Positions 1 through 5,303 of a DNA stretch of 5,313 nucleotides are shown one piece after another. The stretch comes from an uncultured Lachnospiraceae bacterium (GTDB lineage Bacteria > Bacillota > Clostridia > Lachnospirales > Lachnospiraceae). Below the pieces are notes generated by a model. That model was not told the DNA's origin. It saw only the letters and a program-made list of their open reading frames with translations, and did not search any database. The stretch lies in the NCBI GenBank assembly GCA_910585935.1, contig CAJUHN010000270.1, forward strand, positions 1 through 5,313, read 5' to 3'. Made by a program: the position numbers and the translations under genes. Positions within the stretch are counted from its first letter, which is position 1. Every line of letters starts with the position of its first letter.

Positions 1-65
1 ACCGCTACGTCTGGAACGGAGCGAGAGCGCGGCTTCGTTGGAATAGGTTCTTGCCAGAGCGAACC
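1..65 (+). repeat. Structured intergenic repeat, copy 1 (right arm only, cut by window edge)
   Basis: Positions 1-48 match the right arm of copy 3 (5040-5087) with three differences (G for A at 4, 23 and 25), and match the reverse complement of copy 2 (4532-4579). Next comes a copy-specific 10-base segment (49-58, TCTTGCCAGA) and then the conserved end GCGAACC (59-65). The left arm and terminal hairpin lie outside the window. Two other copies have a left-arm segment that is the exact complement of this 10-base part, so the missing left arm should carry TCTGGCAAGA between AAACTAGC and ACCTATT. The small internal loop here reads GC-GAGA-GC, a GNRA-type loop. The copy lies 37 bp beyond the stop codon of the regulator gene, which is transcribed towards it. 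Confidence 0.85.
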
Positions 66-102
66 TTTGATTTTTAAGATTTTACAATATTTTATTAAAT
101 TC

Positions 103-1317
103 CTACTTATATTCCATCATATAAAAACTAATCATTAAATGCATGAATATATCATGATTTTTCAGAGAAAAACCAGTCAATTCTTCCATTTTATTGAGTC
201 TATACAACAATGTATTGCGGTGAATATGTAGTTCGCTGGCAGTTGCCGCGGTATCACATAGGTTATATATATAAGCACGTAAAGTAGCAAGAAAATCCGT
301 AGAGTGTTTTCGGTCGTAATCTCGTACTTGAAAGATGACAGGAGAAATATAATTACTCTGTGGCATCTGCTCAATCCGGGGAGCGAGAATTGCCGACAGA
401 TAATAGTCAGAATAAGAATGGATTCGGTATTTCTGATCGGCATGTTGACCGAGCATCAGCGCGTCTTCCGCCTGAATCTGATAATTTACTGCCTCTAATA
501 AATCATAAAAATAATTACTAGACCCACAGTGAGCATTAAACTTAACCAGAATATTGTTGAATTGCTTTTCTCCCAAAGCAGGATTCCCATTTAGACTCAG
601 ATTATACTGTAGAATATAAAGAATATTATGCTGAATCAACCCCAACTGATAAGGAAATAACTGCTGAATTGTCTTTTGAATATAAGATAATACATTTCTT
701 TCCTGTTTATCTTTTGTTCCTACTGTTACAATCCGATAAGGTGGATTCAGACTGAAACCAATATTTTTAAACCAAAGTTCCAACTGCTTTTTGGTATGAA
801 TCCGATTATTAAACAGTTCACCGATAAATACTTTTTGATAGGTATTATAGATACTGTTTTCTGTATCATTATCCTTAAAGAAAAATGCGAGGGCATCTTG
901 AATAATCTCCATCGCCTTCATGCGATCTGGAGTAATCTGATCTTGTGTACATTGCATAGTGACATAACCTTCTATGATATCATTTACTCTAATAACCCCT
1001 TGAATTTTAGGATATAACGGATTGACATCACCCCAGTTCACAACAAAAGGAGCTTTTTTCTCATTGACAGACTGCATAATTCCCTGTTCATACATATGAA
1101 TGGCGATGTCAGTTTCATACCCTCGATGCTCTAACAGATAATCCCAATAATAATCTCCTGTTTTTTGCTGTGGAGCGATGCCAAACAGATTATACATAAT
1201 ATCTACCGTCAAAATAGGAACACCTACAATCTCATAACACACTTCCATTAATTTCTGAATATTTCCAGAGGGAAGAATCTTAAATATATTTTCATACAAA
1301 AGTAAAAAATCAATCAT
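103..1317 (-). CDS. PucR/CdaR-family transcriptional regulator
   Basis: A 404-residue cytosolic DNA-binding regulator, probably responding to a small molecule and controlling the divergent SDR/flavoenzyme operon. The C-terminal 60 residues (about 345-404) form a PucR-type helix-turn-helix. They contain the family hallmark HRNTLLYRL at 366-374, preceded by an ATASELHI helix and followed by KMEELTGFSL. The middle (about 155-320) fits the weakly conserved GGDEF-like region of CdaR proteins. The N-terminal 150 residues look like a GAF/PAS-type sensor (for example VPILTVDIMYNLFGI, then GVIRVNDIIEGYVTM). No membrane segment is evident. I chose the ATG at 1317 because GGAG lies 7 bases upstream (1325-1328). 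The frame continues to a GTG at 1347, which lacks a ribosome site. PucR-type proteins are commonly activators of adjacent catabolic genes; the ligand is unknown. No hairpin terminator is evident between its stop and repeat copy 1. Confidence 0.88.
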   Translation of the reverse strand: MIDFLLLYENIFKILPSGNIQKLMEVCYEIVGVPILTVDIMYNLFGIAPQQKTGDYYWDYLLEHRGYETDIAIHMYEQGIMQSVNEKKAPFVVNWGDVNPLYPKIQGVIRVNDIIEGYVTMQCTQDQITPDRMKAMEIIQDALAFFFKDNDTENSIYNTYQKVFIGELFNNRIHTKKQLELWFKNIGFSLNPPYRIVTVGTKDKQERNVLSYIQKTIQQLFPYQLGLIQHNILYILQYNLSLNGNPALGEKQFNNILVKFNAHCGSSNYFYDLLEAVNYQIQAEDALMLGQHADQKYRIHSYSDYYLSAILAPRIEQMPQSNYISPVIFQVRDYDRKHSTDFLATLRAYIYNLCDTAATASELHIHRNTLLYRLNKMEELTGFSLKNHDIFMHLMISFYMMEYK

Positions 1318-1377
1318 ATTTTTTCTCCATTCCGAAAGCAATATCACATTCTAGCTTTTACATAATTTTCATAGTCA

Positions 1378-1400
1378 TTTTCTTTATTATATAAAGAAAA
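1378..1400 (-). promoter_or_regulatory. Candidate promoter of the regulator gene overlapping an AT-rich inverted repeat
   Basis: On the minus strand TATAAT lies at 1391-1386, about 70 bases before the regulator start. It sits inside an inverted repeat with perfect 10-base arms (TTTTCTTTAT at 1378-1387, ATAAAGAAAA at 1391-1400) and a 3-base gap. A second minus-strand TATAAT lies at 1434-1429. Neither has a good -35 box: the best upstream hexamers match TTGACA at about three of six positions. The overlap of -10 and inverted repeat would suit self-regulation, but the region is so AT-rich that both could be chance. Confidence 0.3.
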
Positions 1401-1536
1401 ATAAGAAAAATCCATAGAAAAAGACAACATTATAAGAAAAAATCTTTTATTAACAGAGTATAAGAGAAATATTTACAAAATAAAAATCACTTTATAGAAA
1501 AAACAGAAAAATATATTCGACAGAATATTCAGATGA

Positions 1537-1554
1537 TTTGTGCATCTGCACAAA
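1537..1554. promoter_or_regulatory. Candidate operator: 18-bp palindrome upstream of the SDR operon
   Basis: TTTGTGCATCTGCACAAA has perfect 8-base arms separated by 2 bases. The central gap is too short for an RNA hairpin, so a site for a dimeric DNA-binding protein is the natural reading. It lies in the divergent intergenic region with its centre about 62-68 bases before the TATAAT at 1608, which would be near -74 from the expected start of transcription. That is an activator-like position. The obvious candidate binder is the divergent PucR-type regulator; this is inference from position only. A smaller palindrome, GAATATTC, sits just upstream at 1523-1530. Confidence 0.5.
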
Positions 1555-1584
1555 ATAGCTTATTTTATTTCAGAATGTCGCATG

Positions 1585-1613
1585 ATGATTATTTCGCCTG
1601 TCTATTATATAAT
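1585..1613 (+). promoter_or_regulatory. Candidate promoter of the SDR-flavoenzyme operon
   Basis: A perfect -10 hexamer TATAAT at 1608-1613 is placed so that transcription would start near 1620, giving a leader of about 30 bases. At 17-bp spacing the -35 position reads ATGATT (1585-1590), matching TTGACA at only three positions. There is no extended -10 TG. A good -10 with a poor -35 fits a promoter that depends on an activator, in keeping with the palindrome upstream. Confidence 0.45.
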
Positions 1614-1633
1614 GAACAAAAGACATGAATTTA

Positions 1634-1642
1634 GAAAGGAAG
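1634..1642 (+). promoter_or_regulatory. Ribosome binding site that sets the SDR start
   Basis: GAAAGGAAG ends 8 bases before the ATG at 1651. The reading frame is open back to a GTG at 1540, but that GTG lies inside the operator palindrome and upstream of the likely promoter, and the extra 37 codons are not SDR-like. Confidence 0.75.
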
Positions 1643-1650
1643 ATAAAAAA

Positions 1651-2415
1651 ATGGCGATGAATTTTGATTTGACAGGAAAAGTAGCAATGGTAACAGGAGC
1701 TTCTTCTGGACTCGGCGCACAGATGGCACAGGCATTAGCAGACCAAGGAGCAGATGTCGTGATTCTTGCGAGAAGATTAGAACGTCTAGAAACACTTGCA
1801 GGAAATATTCGGGCAGCCGGAAGAAAATGTCTTCCCATAAAATGTGATGTGACAGATGAAACGAGCATTAAGGAAGCAGTAGAGAAAGCCGAAGAAGAAT
1901 TTAAAAAAATTGAGATTTTAGTGAATTGTGCAGGCGTATGTGAGTACTCAGAAGGTATCCATGATCATACAACAGAACAATGGGATAAAGTTCTAGATAC
2001 CGATTTAAAGGCAGTTTTTCTAGTGACAAGAGAAGTCAGCCGCCTGATGAAAAAACAGAATTATGGTCGTGTCATTAATATTGCCTCTGTAGGAGCAATA
2101 CAGGCAGGACCAAGCCAGATTGGATATTTCGCAGCCAAAGGCGGTGTCATAAATCTCACCAAAGCGATGGCAGCAGATATGGCTTCTTACAACGTATTAG
2201 TAAATGCAATAGGACCGGGCGTGTTCCGAACAGAGATGACAGAAGGCGCTATAGATTCCGAAGGCTCTCAAGTCCTGAAAAACCGCTGCTGCATGAAACG
2301 CTTTGGAGAAGAAGGAGAACTAAACGGAGCATTAATCTATTTCGCATCGGATGCATGTACGTATACAACAGGTCAAACTCTCTTTATCGATGGCGGAATG
2401 ACATCCATGCTATAA
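1651..2415 (+). CDS. SDR-family NAD(P)-dependent oxidoreductase
   Basis: A 254-residue classical short-chain dehydrogenase/reductase, the usual length for the family, expected to interconvert a carbonyl and a hydroxyl group in the cytosol. Visible motifs: cofactor-binding TGASSGLG (15-22); a basic ARR (40-42) after the second strand, which favours NADP(H); CDV (65-67); NCAG (92-95); catalytic Ser146, Tyr159 and Lys163 in the S-x12-Y-x3-K arrangement; PGVFRT (189-194); and the C-terminal DGGM. The residue usually Asn in the NLxxxF helix is Asp118 (DTDLKAVF). The closest styles are 3-oxoacyl-ACP-reductase-like and gluconate-5-dehydrogenase-like SDRs, but sequence alone does not fix the substrate. 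It is the first gene of a two-gene operon with the flavoenzyme 27 bp downstream. That pairing suggests it acts on the ketone or alcohol group of a compound whose double bond the partner reduces. Confidence 0.93.
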   Translation: MAMNFDLTGKVAMVTGASSGLGAQMAQALADQGADVVILARRLERLETLAGNIRAAGRKCLPIKCDVTDETSIKEAVEKAEEEFKKIEILVNCAGVCEYSEGIHDHTTEQWDKVLDTDLKAVFLVTREVSRLMKKQNYGRVINIASVGAIQAGPSQIGYFAAKGGVINLTKAMAADMASYNVLVNAIGPGVFRTEMTEGAIDSEGSQVLKNRCCMKRFGEEGELNGALIYFASDACTYTTGQTLFIDGGMTSML

Positions 2416-2427
2416 AGAAAGTTTTTT

Positions 2428-2435
2428 AGAAGGAG
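2428..2435 (+). promoter_or_regulatory. Ribosome binding site of the flavoenzyme gene
   Basis: AGAAGGAG ends 7 bases before the ATG at 2443, in the 27-bp gap after the SDR stop. There is no room for a separate terminator, which supports co-transcription. Confidence 0.8.
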
Positions 2436-2442
2436 AAAAGAT

Positions 2443-4386
2443 ATGGGATACGAAAAATTATTTACCCCTTTTAAAATCGGAAAAATGGAAGTGAAGAATC
2501 GTCTGGTTATGTCACCTATGGGAACAAACTCAGCGTTCACAAACGGAAGAAAAGACGCACAAGAAGTGGACTATTTTATAGAGAGGGCAAAAGGCGGCGT
2601 CGGCATGATCATCATGGGCTGCCAACCATTAAATGAGAAGATCGCACAGGGTTCTATGGAAGGATATATGGATACCTTCACCGTATTGCCAGCACTGACC
2701 TCTGTCTGCGATGGCGTACATAGATATGGAACGAAAATTGTCTGTCAGATCAGTCCCGGTACTGGAAGAAATGCATTTCCAGATACCTTTGGCAATCCTC
2801 CGATTTCTGCATCCGCGATTCCATCTGTATTCAATCCAGATATGTTGTGTCATGCTATGACCGTAGAAGAAATTAAAGAAATGATGGAAGGCTTTAAATT
2901 CGCGGCAGGCGTCGCTATGGATGCAGGCTATGATGCAGTTGAAATTCACGCACACGCAGGTTATCTGATTGACCAGTTTATGTCCCCTGTATGGAACAAA
3001 CGAACAGATGAATATGGGGGGAGTCCAGAAAACTGTGCGAGATTCCCAAGAGAGATCATTCGTTCCATTCGCAGTGTTGTAGGAGCAGATGTGCCGATTC
3101 TATTCCGCATTTCTCTCGATCACAGATTTGAAGGCGGTCGTACAATCGAAGACAGTTTGAAGCTCCTAAAATTGCTAGAAGAAGAAGGCGTAGATGCCTT
3201 TGATATCGATGCAGGCTGCTACGAAACCTTAGATTACATCTTTCCACCATCTTATCTAGGAGAATCTTGTATGTCCTATGTGACAGAACAGGCAAGAAAA
3301 GCTGTCAAGACTCCTCTTTTAAATGCCGGAACACACAATCCAGATTCCGCTCTTGCACTTTTAGAAACAGGAAATGTAGATCTAGTTATGATGGGACGTG
3401 CACTGATTGCAGACCCAGAACTTCCAAAGAAACTATTAGAAGGAAGAAGAGAAGATGTAAGACCTTGCCTGCGCTGTAATGAGTATTGTATCGGGCGCAT
3501 CTGGAATAAACATACCAAATTAAGCTGTGCGATCAATACACAAGCGATGGAAGAAGTTCGTTTTGAGATTAAAAAGACAGATAACCCCAAAAATGTAGTT
3601 GTCATCGGCGGTGGACCAAGTGGTATGGAAGCGGCGAGAGTCGCAGCGATAGAAGGGCATAAAGTAACACTGTTTGAGAAAAATGCAAAACTCGGCGGCG
3701 TAATGGGCGATATCTGTACCGCAAAATTTAAATCTAATATCGCTGCATTCACAAAATGGTATGAAGTACAATTGAAAAAACTAGGTGTAAATATCCATCT
3801 GAATACAGAGATTAACGGAAATGAAACGATTTTAGAGGAATGTGATAATATCATCATTGGTTGTGGCACGAAACCGATTATTCCTTCGATTCCCGGAATA
3901 AATAGCAATAATGTGGTCACAATCCTTGACACTCATAAAAATCCATCACTTATAAAAGGAGAACATATTATTATCTGCGGCGGCGGAGCTTCTGGATGCG
4001 ATGGAGCATTAGAGATAGCAGCTGAAATGGGTAAAAAAGTTACGATTATAGAAATGCTTTCAGAGTGTGCAAAAGATGTAATGTTCATTAATAAGATCTC
4101 TTTGATGAATGCATTAGCTGAAAATCATGTTCAAATACTTACAGAAACAAAAGTAATTTCTATTCAGGAAGATGGACTGACAGTAGAAAAGAAAGATGGA
4201 ACACAGGAAGTCTTGAAAGCAGATACGATAATTTCTGCATTTGGTATGAAACCAGATCTCACGACAGTAGATGCAGTAAAAGCAAAATATCACACAAAGA
4301 CGAGAGTTGTAGGAGATAGTAATAAACTAGGCAAGATTGGAGAGGCAGTAAGAGAGGGATTCTATGCAGCAACAAGTCTAGAATAG
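2443..4386 (+). CDS. FMN/FAD/4Fe-4S enoate reductase (old yellow enzyme fused to FAD/NAD domain; BaiCD/FadH type)
   Basis: A 647-residue cytosolic flavoprotein with the layout of 2,4-dienoyl-CoA reductase (FadH), bile-acid enzymes BaiCD/BaiH and daidzein reductase, which are of similar length. The N-terminal FMN barrel (about 1-330) opens with LFTPFKIGKMEVKNRLVMSPM and carries the active-site strand HAHAGYL (169-175, with His and Tyr174 kept), followed by NKRTDEYGGS. A cluster motif follows: Cys342, Cys345, Cys349 and Cys362 (C-x2-C-x3-C-x12-C), expected to hold one 4Fe-4S. The FAD domain has GGGPSG (389-394) and a second dinucleotide fold has GGGASG (513-518). Electrons would pass from NAD(P)H to FAD, the cluster, then FMN, and reduce a conjugated C=C bond. 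All cofactor motifs are intact. The substrate is open: an enone of a bile acid, steroid, flavonoid, enoyl-CoA or similar. A strong terminator follows 65 bp after the stop. Confidence 0.92.
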   Translation: MGYEKLFTPFKIGKMEVKNRLVMSPMGTNSAFTNGRKDAQEVDYFIERAKGGVGMIIMGCQPLNEKIAQGSMEGYMDTFTVLPALTSVCDGVHRYGTKIVCQISPGTGRNAFPDTFGNPPISASAIPSVFNPDMLCHAMTVEEIKEMMEGFKFAAGVAMDAGYDAVEIHAHAGYLIDQFMSPVWNKRTDEYGGSPENCARFPREIIRSIRSVVGADVPILFRISLDHRFEGGRTIEDSLKLLKLLEEEGVDAFDIDAGCYETLDYIFPPSYLGESCMSYVTEQARKAVKTPLLNAGTHNPDSALALLETGNVDLVMMGRALIADPELPKKLLEGRREDVRPCLRCNEYCIGRIWNKHTKLSCAINTQAMEEVRFEIKKTDNPKNVVVIGGGPSGMEAARVAAIEGHKVTLFEKNAKLGGVMGDICTAKFKSNIAAFTKWYEVQLKKLGVNIHLNTEINGNETILEECDNIIIGCGTKPIIPSIPGINSNNVVTILDTHKNPSLIKGEHIIICGGGASGCDGALEIAAEMGKKVTIIEMLSECAKDVMFINKISLMNALAENHVQILTETKVISIQEDGLTVEKKDGTQEVLKADTIISAFGMKPDLTTVDAVKAKYHTKTRVVGDSNKLGKIGEAVREGFYAATSLE

Positions 4387-4450
4387 AATTAAATAATAAA
4401 AGGAATAAGAAATGAAATAATCATTACTTTCTTTATTATATTCCTATATC

Positions 4451-4494
4451 AAAAAGCAGGAAATCTTAAGATTTTTAAGATTTCCTGCTTTTTT
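4451..4494 (+). terminator. Rho-independent terminator after the flavoenzyme gene
   Basis: Perfect 19-bp inverted repeat (4451-4469 with 4475-4493), 5-base loop GATTT, ending in six T (4489-4494). The left arm begins with AAAAA, so the minus strand also ends in a T run and the signal may work in both directions. A weaker imperfect inverted repeat, AGGAATA/TATTCCT, lies just before it (4401-4445). Confidence 0.93.
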
Positions 4495-4514
4495 GGGGAA
4501 CATTTTGACGAAAA

Positions 4515-4671
4515 GGATCGCGCAAGGAAGAACCTATTCCAACGAAGTCACGCTTTCGCTCCGTTCCAGACGTAGTGGTACTAAATTCGCAGCCCTTTAC
4601 AGGGCTACTCATTAAGTACCAACGTCTTCCAAGGGGCTTCTTTTGAAATAGGTTCTTCCTTGCGCTAGTTT
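4515..4671 (-). repeat. Structured intergenic repeat, copy 2 (complete, inverted)
   Basis: This copy lies opposite to copies 1 and 3. On the minus strand the order is: conserved end AAACTAGC (4671-4664); variable 10 bases GCAAGGAAGA (4663-4654); left arm of 42 bases (4653-4612), four differences from copy 3; terminal hairpin; right arm of 48 bases (4579-4532); variable 10 bases TCTTCCTTGC (4531-4522); conserved end GCGATCC (4521-4515). The outer stem 4520-4538 with 4647-4665 is 19 bp with no mismatch. The terminal hairpin pairs 4591-4596 with 4601-4606. Read on the minus strand its loop is GTAA, and a small side hairpin in the right arm reads GC-GAAA-GC; both loops are GNRA-type. No reading frame runs through it. 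I do not recognise a named family. Confidence 0.9.
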
Positions 4672-4946
4672 CTGGTTTTTTCTAGGAAATAAAAATCACT
4701 CTCAGTAAGAAAGGGTGTAATTTTTATATCTCTAAATTAATATTACAACATTGTATAAATAATTAAGCAAAACTATATTGCCACTCAAGTTATATTTATA
4801 TATTTTACTATTATGAAAGTACTAATAAGTTCATAATTTACTTAAAAATTAATATAATGATATACTAACTTATTTTTAGAGAGATATAAAAATTTCTAAG
4901 AAGTCAAAAGGAAAAGGAGAAATTAAGTTTTTTCAGCAGAATAGCC
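4672..4946. other. AT-rich spacer between two inverted repeat copies, no gene seen
   Basis: 275 bp of very AT-rich DNA without a convincing reading frame. It contains a 15-bp perfect inverted repeat (AATTTTTATATCTCT at 4719-4733, complement at 4880-4894). Allowing a 2-base bulge at 4878-4879 extends the pairing by 3 bp (4734-4736 with 4875-4877). Towards the right end it holds a promoter-like pair of hexamers and a strong ribosome-site-like AAAAGGAGAAATT (about 4911-4923) that is not followed by a start codon. Confidence 0.6.
4830..4858 (+). promoter_or_regulatory. Candidate promoter reading into repeat copy 3
   Basis: TTCATA (4830-4835, four of six matches to TTGACA) and a perfect TATAAT (4853-4858) are separated by 17 bp. 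Transcription would start near 4865 and run through the structured repeat at 4947-5104 in its own sense direction. There is no intact gene downstream within the window. The surrounding AT richness makes chance matches possible. Confidence 0.4.
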
Positions 4947-5104
4947 AAAAACTAGCTAAGCCAAGTACCTATTCCAAAAGAAGCTCCTTGGAAGACGTTG
5001 GCACTTAGCAAACAGACCTTTATGGTCTGTGCGCTTAGTACCACTACGTCTGGAACGGAGCAAAAGCGCGGCTTCGTTGGAATAGGTACTTGGCTTAGCG
5101 AACC
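4947..5104 (+). repeat. Structured intergenic repeat, copy 3 (complete)
   Basis: Best copy of the family. Order: conserved AAACTAGC (4949-4956); variable 10 bases TAAGCCAAGT (4957-4966); left arm (4967-5008); terminal hairpin ACAGACC-TTTAT-GGTCTGT (5012-5030); right arm (5040-5087); variable 10 bases ACTTGGCTTA (5088-5097); conserved GCGAACC (5098-5104). The outer stem 4955-4977 with 5077-5099 is a perfect 23 bp. Inside it the arms keep pairing: GAAGC 4980-4984 with GCTTC 5071-5075; TCC 4985-4987 with GGA 5057-5059; AGACGT 4993-4998 with ACGTCT 5046-5051; TGGCACT 4999-5005 with AGTACCA 5037-5043 (one mismatch). A small side hairpin lies at 5060-5067. The result is one long, branched hairpin of about 150 bases. 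It may be a structured RNA or a hairpin-dependent mobile element; I cannot name it. Confidence 0.9.
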
Positions 5105-5239
5105 GAACCTAGTTATACCACACCACTCACAGCATCTGATTTTATTTTCGGATATATTCTGCCTATTTTGCCGATTGCCGTCATACAGAGTGTGATTTGT
5201 TATATCGTTGTTGTAATCCTTGGGCTTTTGCTCATGTGA
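5105..5239 (+). pseudogene. Possible remnant of an ABC-2 type transporter permease
   Basis: Directly after repeat copy 3 one frame reads without stop to TGA at 5237-5239, about 44 codons, and has no usable start codon. Upstream in the same frame the repeat supplies a stop (TAG at 5096-5098). The peptide has TPLTASDFIFGYILPILPIA followed by a hydrophobic stretch ending VVVILGLLLM. A T/SPL-x-A-S-x-x-x-GY-x-LP lead into a membrane helix is typical of the central part of ABC-2 permeases in drug or bacteriocin exporters. If so, only one membrane segment survives and both ends of the gene are lost. Recognition is from memory of the family style, on a short segment. It could also be a chance hydrophobic frame. 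Confidence 0.35.
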
Positions 5240-5278
5240 GATAAAGAAGTAAAAGAAATGTAAAAAATTTTGCCGTTC

Positions 5279-5303
5279 CCTGTCCGGCTGACTGCCGGAC
5301 GGG
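5279..5303. other. GC-rich hairpin at the right window edge
   Basis: GTCCGGC (5282-5288) pairs with GCCGGAC (5294-5300) around loop TGACT. It extends to 10 bp with one T-G pair and two C-G pairs. The GC content contrasts sharply with the AT-rich DNA before it (5240-5270). No T run follows directly on the plus strand. On the minus strand a run of six T starts only about 11 bases beyond the stem, so a terminator role is weak. Confidence 0.45.

Noticed and set aside
71..82. TTTTTAAGATTT next to copy 1, also present in the terminator at 4472-4483 next to copy 2
   Set aside because: Low-complexity 12-base match without a paired partner arm at the first site. It does not form a terminator there.
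1318..1347. Longer regulator starting at a GTG at 1347
   Set aside because: No ribosome site precedes it, while the ATG at 1317 has GGAG at a 7-base spacing and gives a normal-looking N-terminus.
1478..1491. 14-base match AAATAAAAATCACT also found at 4687-4700
   Set aside because: It is short and AT-rich in two AT-rich regions, with no shared flanks. Chance is likely.
1540..1650. N-terminal extension of the SDR from a GTG at 1540
   Set aside because: The GTG lies inside the operator palindrome and upstream of the likely -10. It has no ribosome site, and the extra 37 residues do not resemble SDRs. The ATG at 1651 has GAAAGGAAG 8 bases upstream.
4880..5008. Open frame around the strong ribosome-like AAAAGGAGAAATT that reads into copy 3
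   Set aside because: No ATG, GTG or TTG stands at a usable distance. Only an ATT almost touching the ribosome site is available, and the frame ends inside the repeat arm.
4515..5104. CRISPR array or tRNA-like elements in the repeat region
   Set aside because: The copies are large self-complementary units in opposite orientation, not short direct repeats with regular spacers, and no tRNA cloverleaf can be drawn.
4998..5195. 65-codon reading frame across repeat copy 3
   Set aside because: It runs through the hairpin arms of a non-coding repeat, has no ribosome site and an implausible composition. The other copies do not conserve it as coding.
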